Assembly (NCBI GenBank): GCA_031082155.1
Contig: JAVHLL010000006.1
Location: 64,952-106,128, forward strand
Reading direction: 5' to 3'
Source of the DNA: Thermodesulfovibrionales bacterium
Lineage (GTDB): Bacteria; Nitrospirota; Thermodesulfovibrionia; Thermodesulfovibrionales; SM23-35
Length of the DNA stretch: 41,177 nt
Both the position numbers and the translations under genes were made by a program. Below, in pieces: positions 41,136 to 41,177 of the stretch. The stretch's first letter is position 1. Every line of letters begins with the position of its first letter. The notes beneath the pieces were generated by a model. It was not told where the DNA came from, searched no databases, and saw nothing but the letters and a program-made list of their open reading frames with translations.

Positions 41136-41177
41136 TCTTTATGTGTAAATTCTTTTAGGGGTTTCTTTCCCCATTGC

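Noticed and set aside
1-41177. CRISPR array or insertion sequence with transposase
   Set aside because: No regularly spaced direct repeats and no transposase-like protein were seen; the repeats present are palindromic elements without coding capacity.

Overview
The window looks like chromosome of a Gram-negative bacterium with two unlike halves. The right part (about 11.5-41 kb) has roughly balanced base composition and ordinary chromosomal genes: TldD/TldE, BipA/TypA, a YchF-type GTPase, a DEAD-box helicase, a PilT-type ATPase with a DUF4388 protein, a two-CW histidine kinase, a YbhGFSR-type efflux operon, an L,D-transpeptidase and an outer-membrane barrel. DUF4388, two-CW kinases and Cys-rich small proteins suggest a Nitrospirota- or Desulfobacterota-like organism; this is inference, with no rRNA present to confirm it. 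The left part (1 to about 11.4 kb) is visibly AT-richer and is accessory DNA.

Left part: an integrated element sits against the 3' (CCA) end of a tRNA-Arg(CCT) at 11426-11502, with its tyrosine integrase (10211-11329) immediately inside. Going left there is a long AT-rich control region with a perfect 13-bp inverted repeat, an Xre-type regulator, an eight-gene leftward operon, a MazEF toxin-antitoxin pair, a replication-relaxation-type winged-helix protein, a CoiA-like/DUF6035 protein and the first codons of a helix-turn-helix protein cut by the window edge. A motif with core ATGCATTTAT stands upstream of three element genes. No second copy of the tRNA 3' end was seen, so the far boundary probably lies outside the window.

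The eight-gene operon (9427 down to 2948) is the best candidate for an undescribed system. It encodes an unknown helical protein, an orotate phosphoribosyltransferase-like protein with a degenerate PRPP loop, a 600-residue protein with an S-adenosylhomocysteine-hydrolase-like core and a novel N-terminal domain, FOUR different OMP-decarboxylase-superfamily proteins (one type-2 PyrF, one with two C-terminal membrane helices, two compact ones), and a cupin. The genes overlap or are nearly contiguous. The combination resembles the last two steps of UMP synthesis, but the multiplicity, changed active-site residues, membrane-anchored member and mobile-element setting point to something other than housekeeping: a modified nucleotide pathway, nucleotide sensing or phage defence. 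Function is not known from the sequence.

Right part: tRNA-Arg; two tiny overlapping reading frames; a PPOX-type flavoprotein, nitroreductase, CAP lipoprotein, TerB-like protein and thioesterase; tldD-tldE coupled by an ATGA overlap; L,D-transpeptidase; an ATP-cone/restriction-like nuclease; RNA helicase; flavin reductase; GDPD; DUF4388-pilT operon; a 52-residue Cys-rich protein; a divergent phosphoglycerate kinase with a TTG start; a cytoplasmic histidine kinase; the efflux operon; typA; YchF-like GTPase; and an outer-membrane barrel. Non-coding structure is rich: two 112-bp copies of one palindromic element (18367 and 36497), a 163-bp element with 29-bp inverted ends (40116-40278), and a promoter-plus-terminator-flanked structured transcript candidate (about 39850-40013) with 6S-like architecture.
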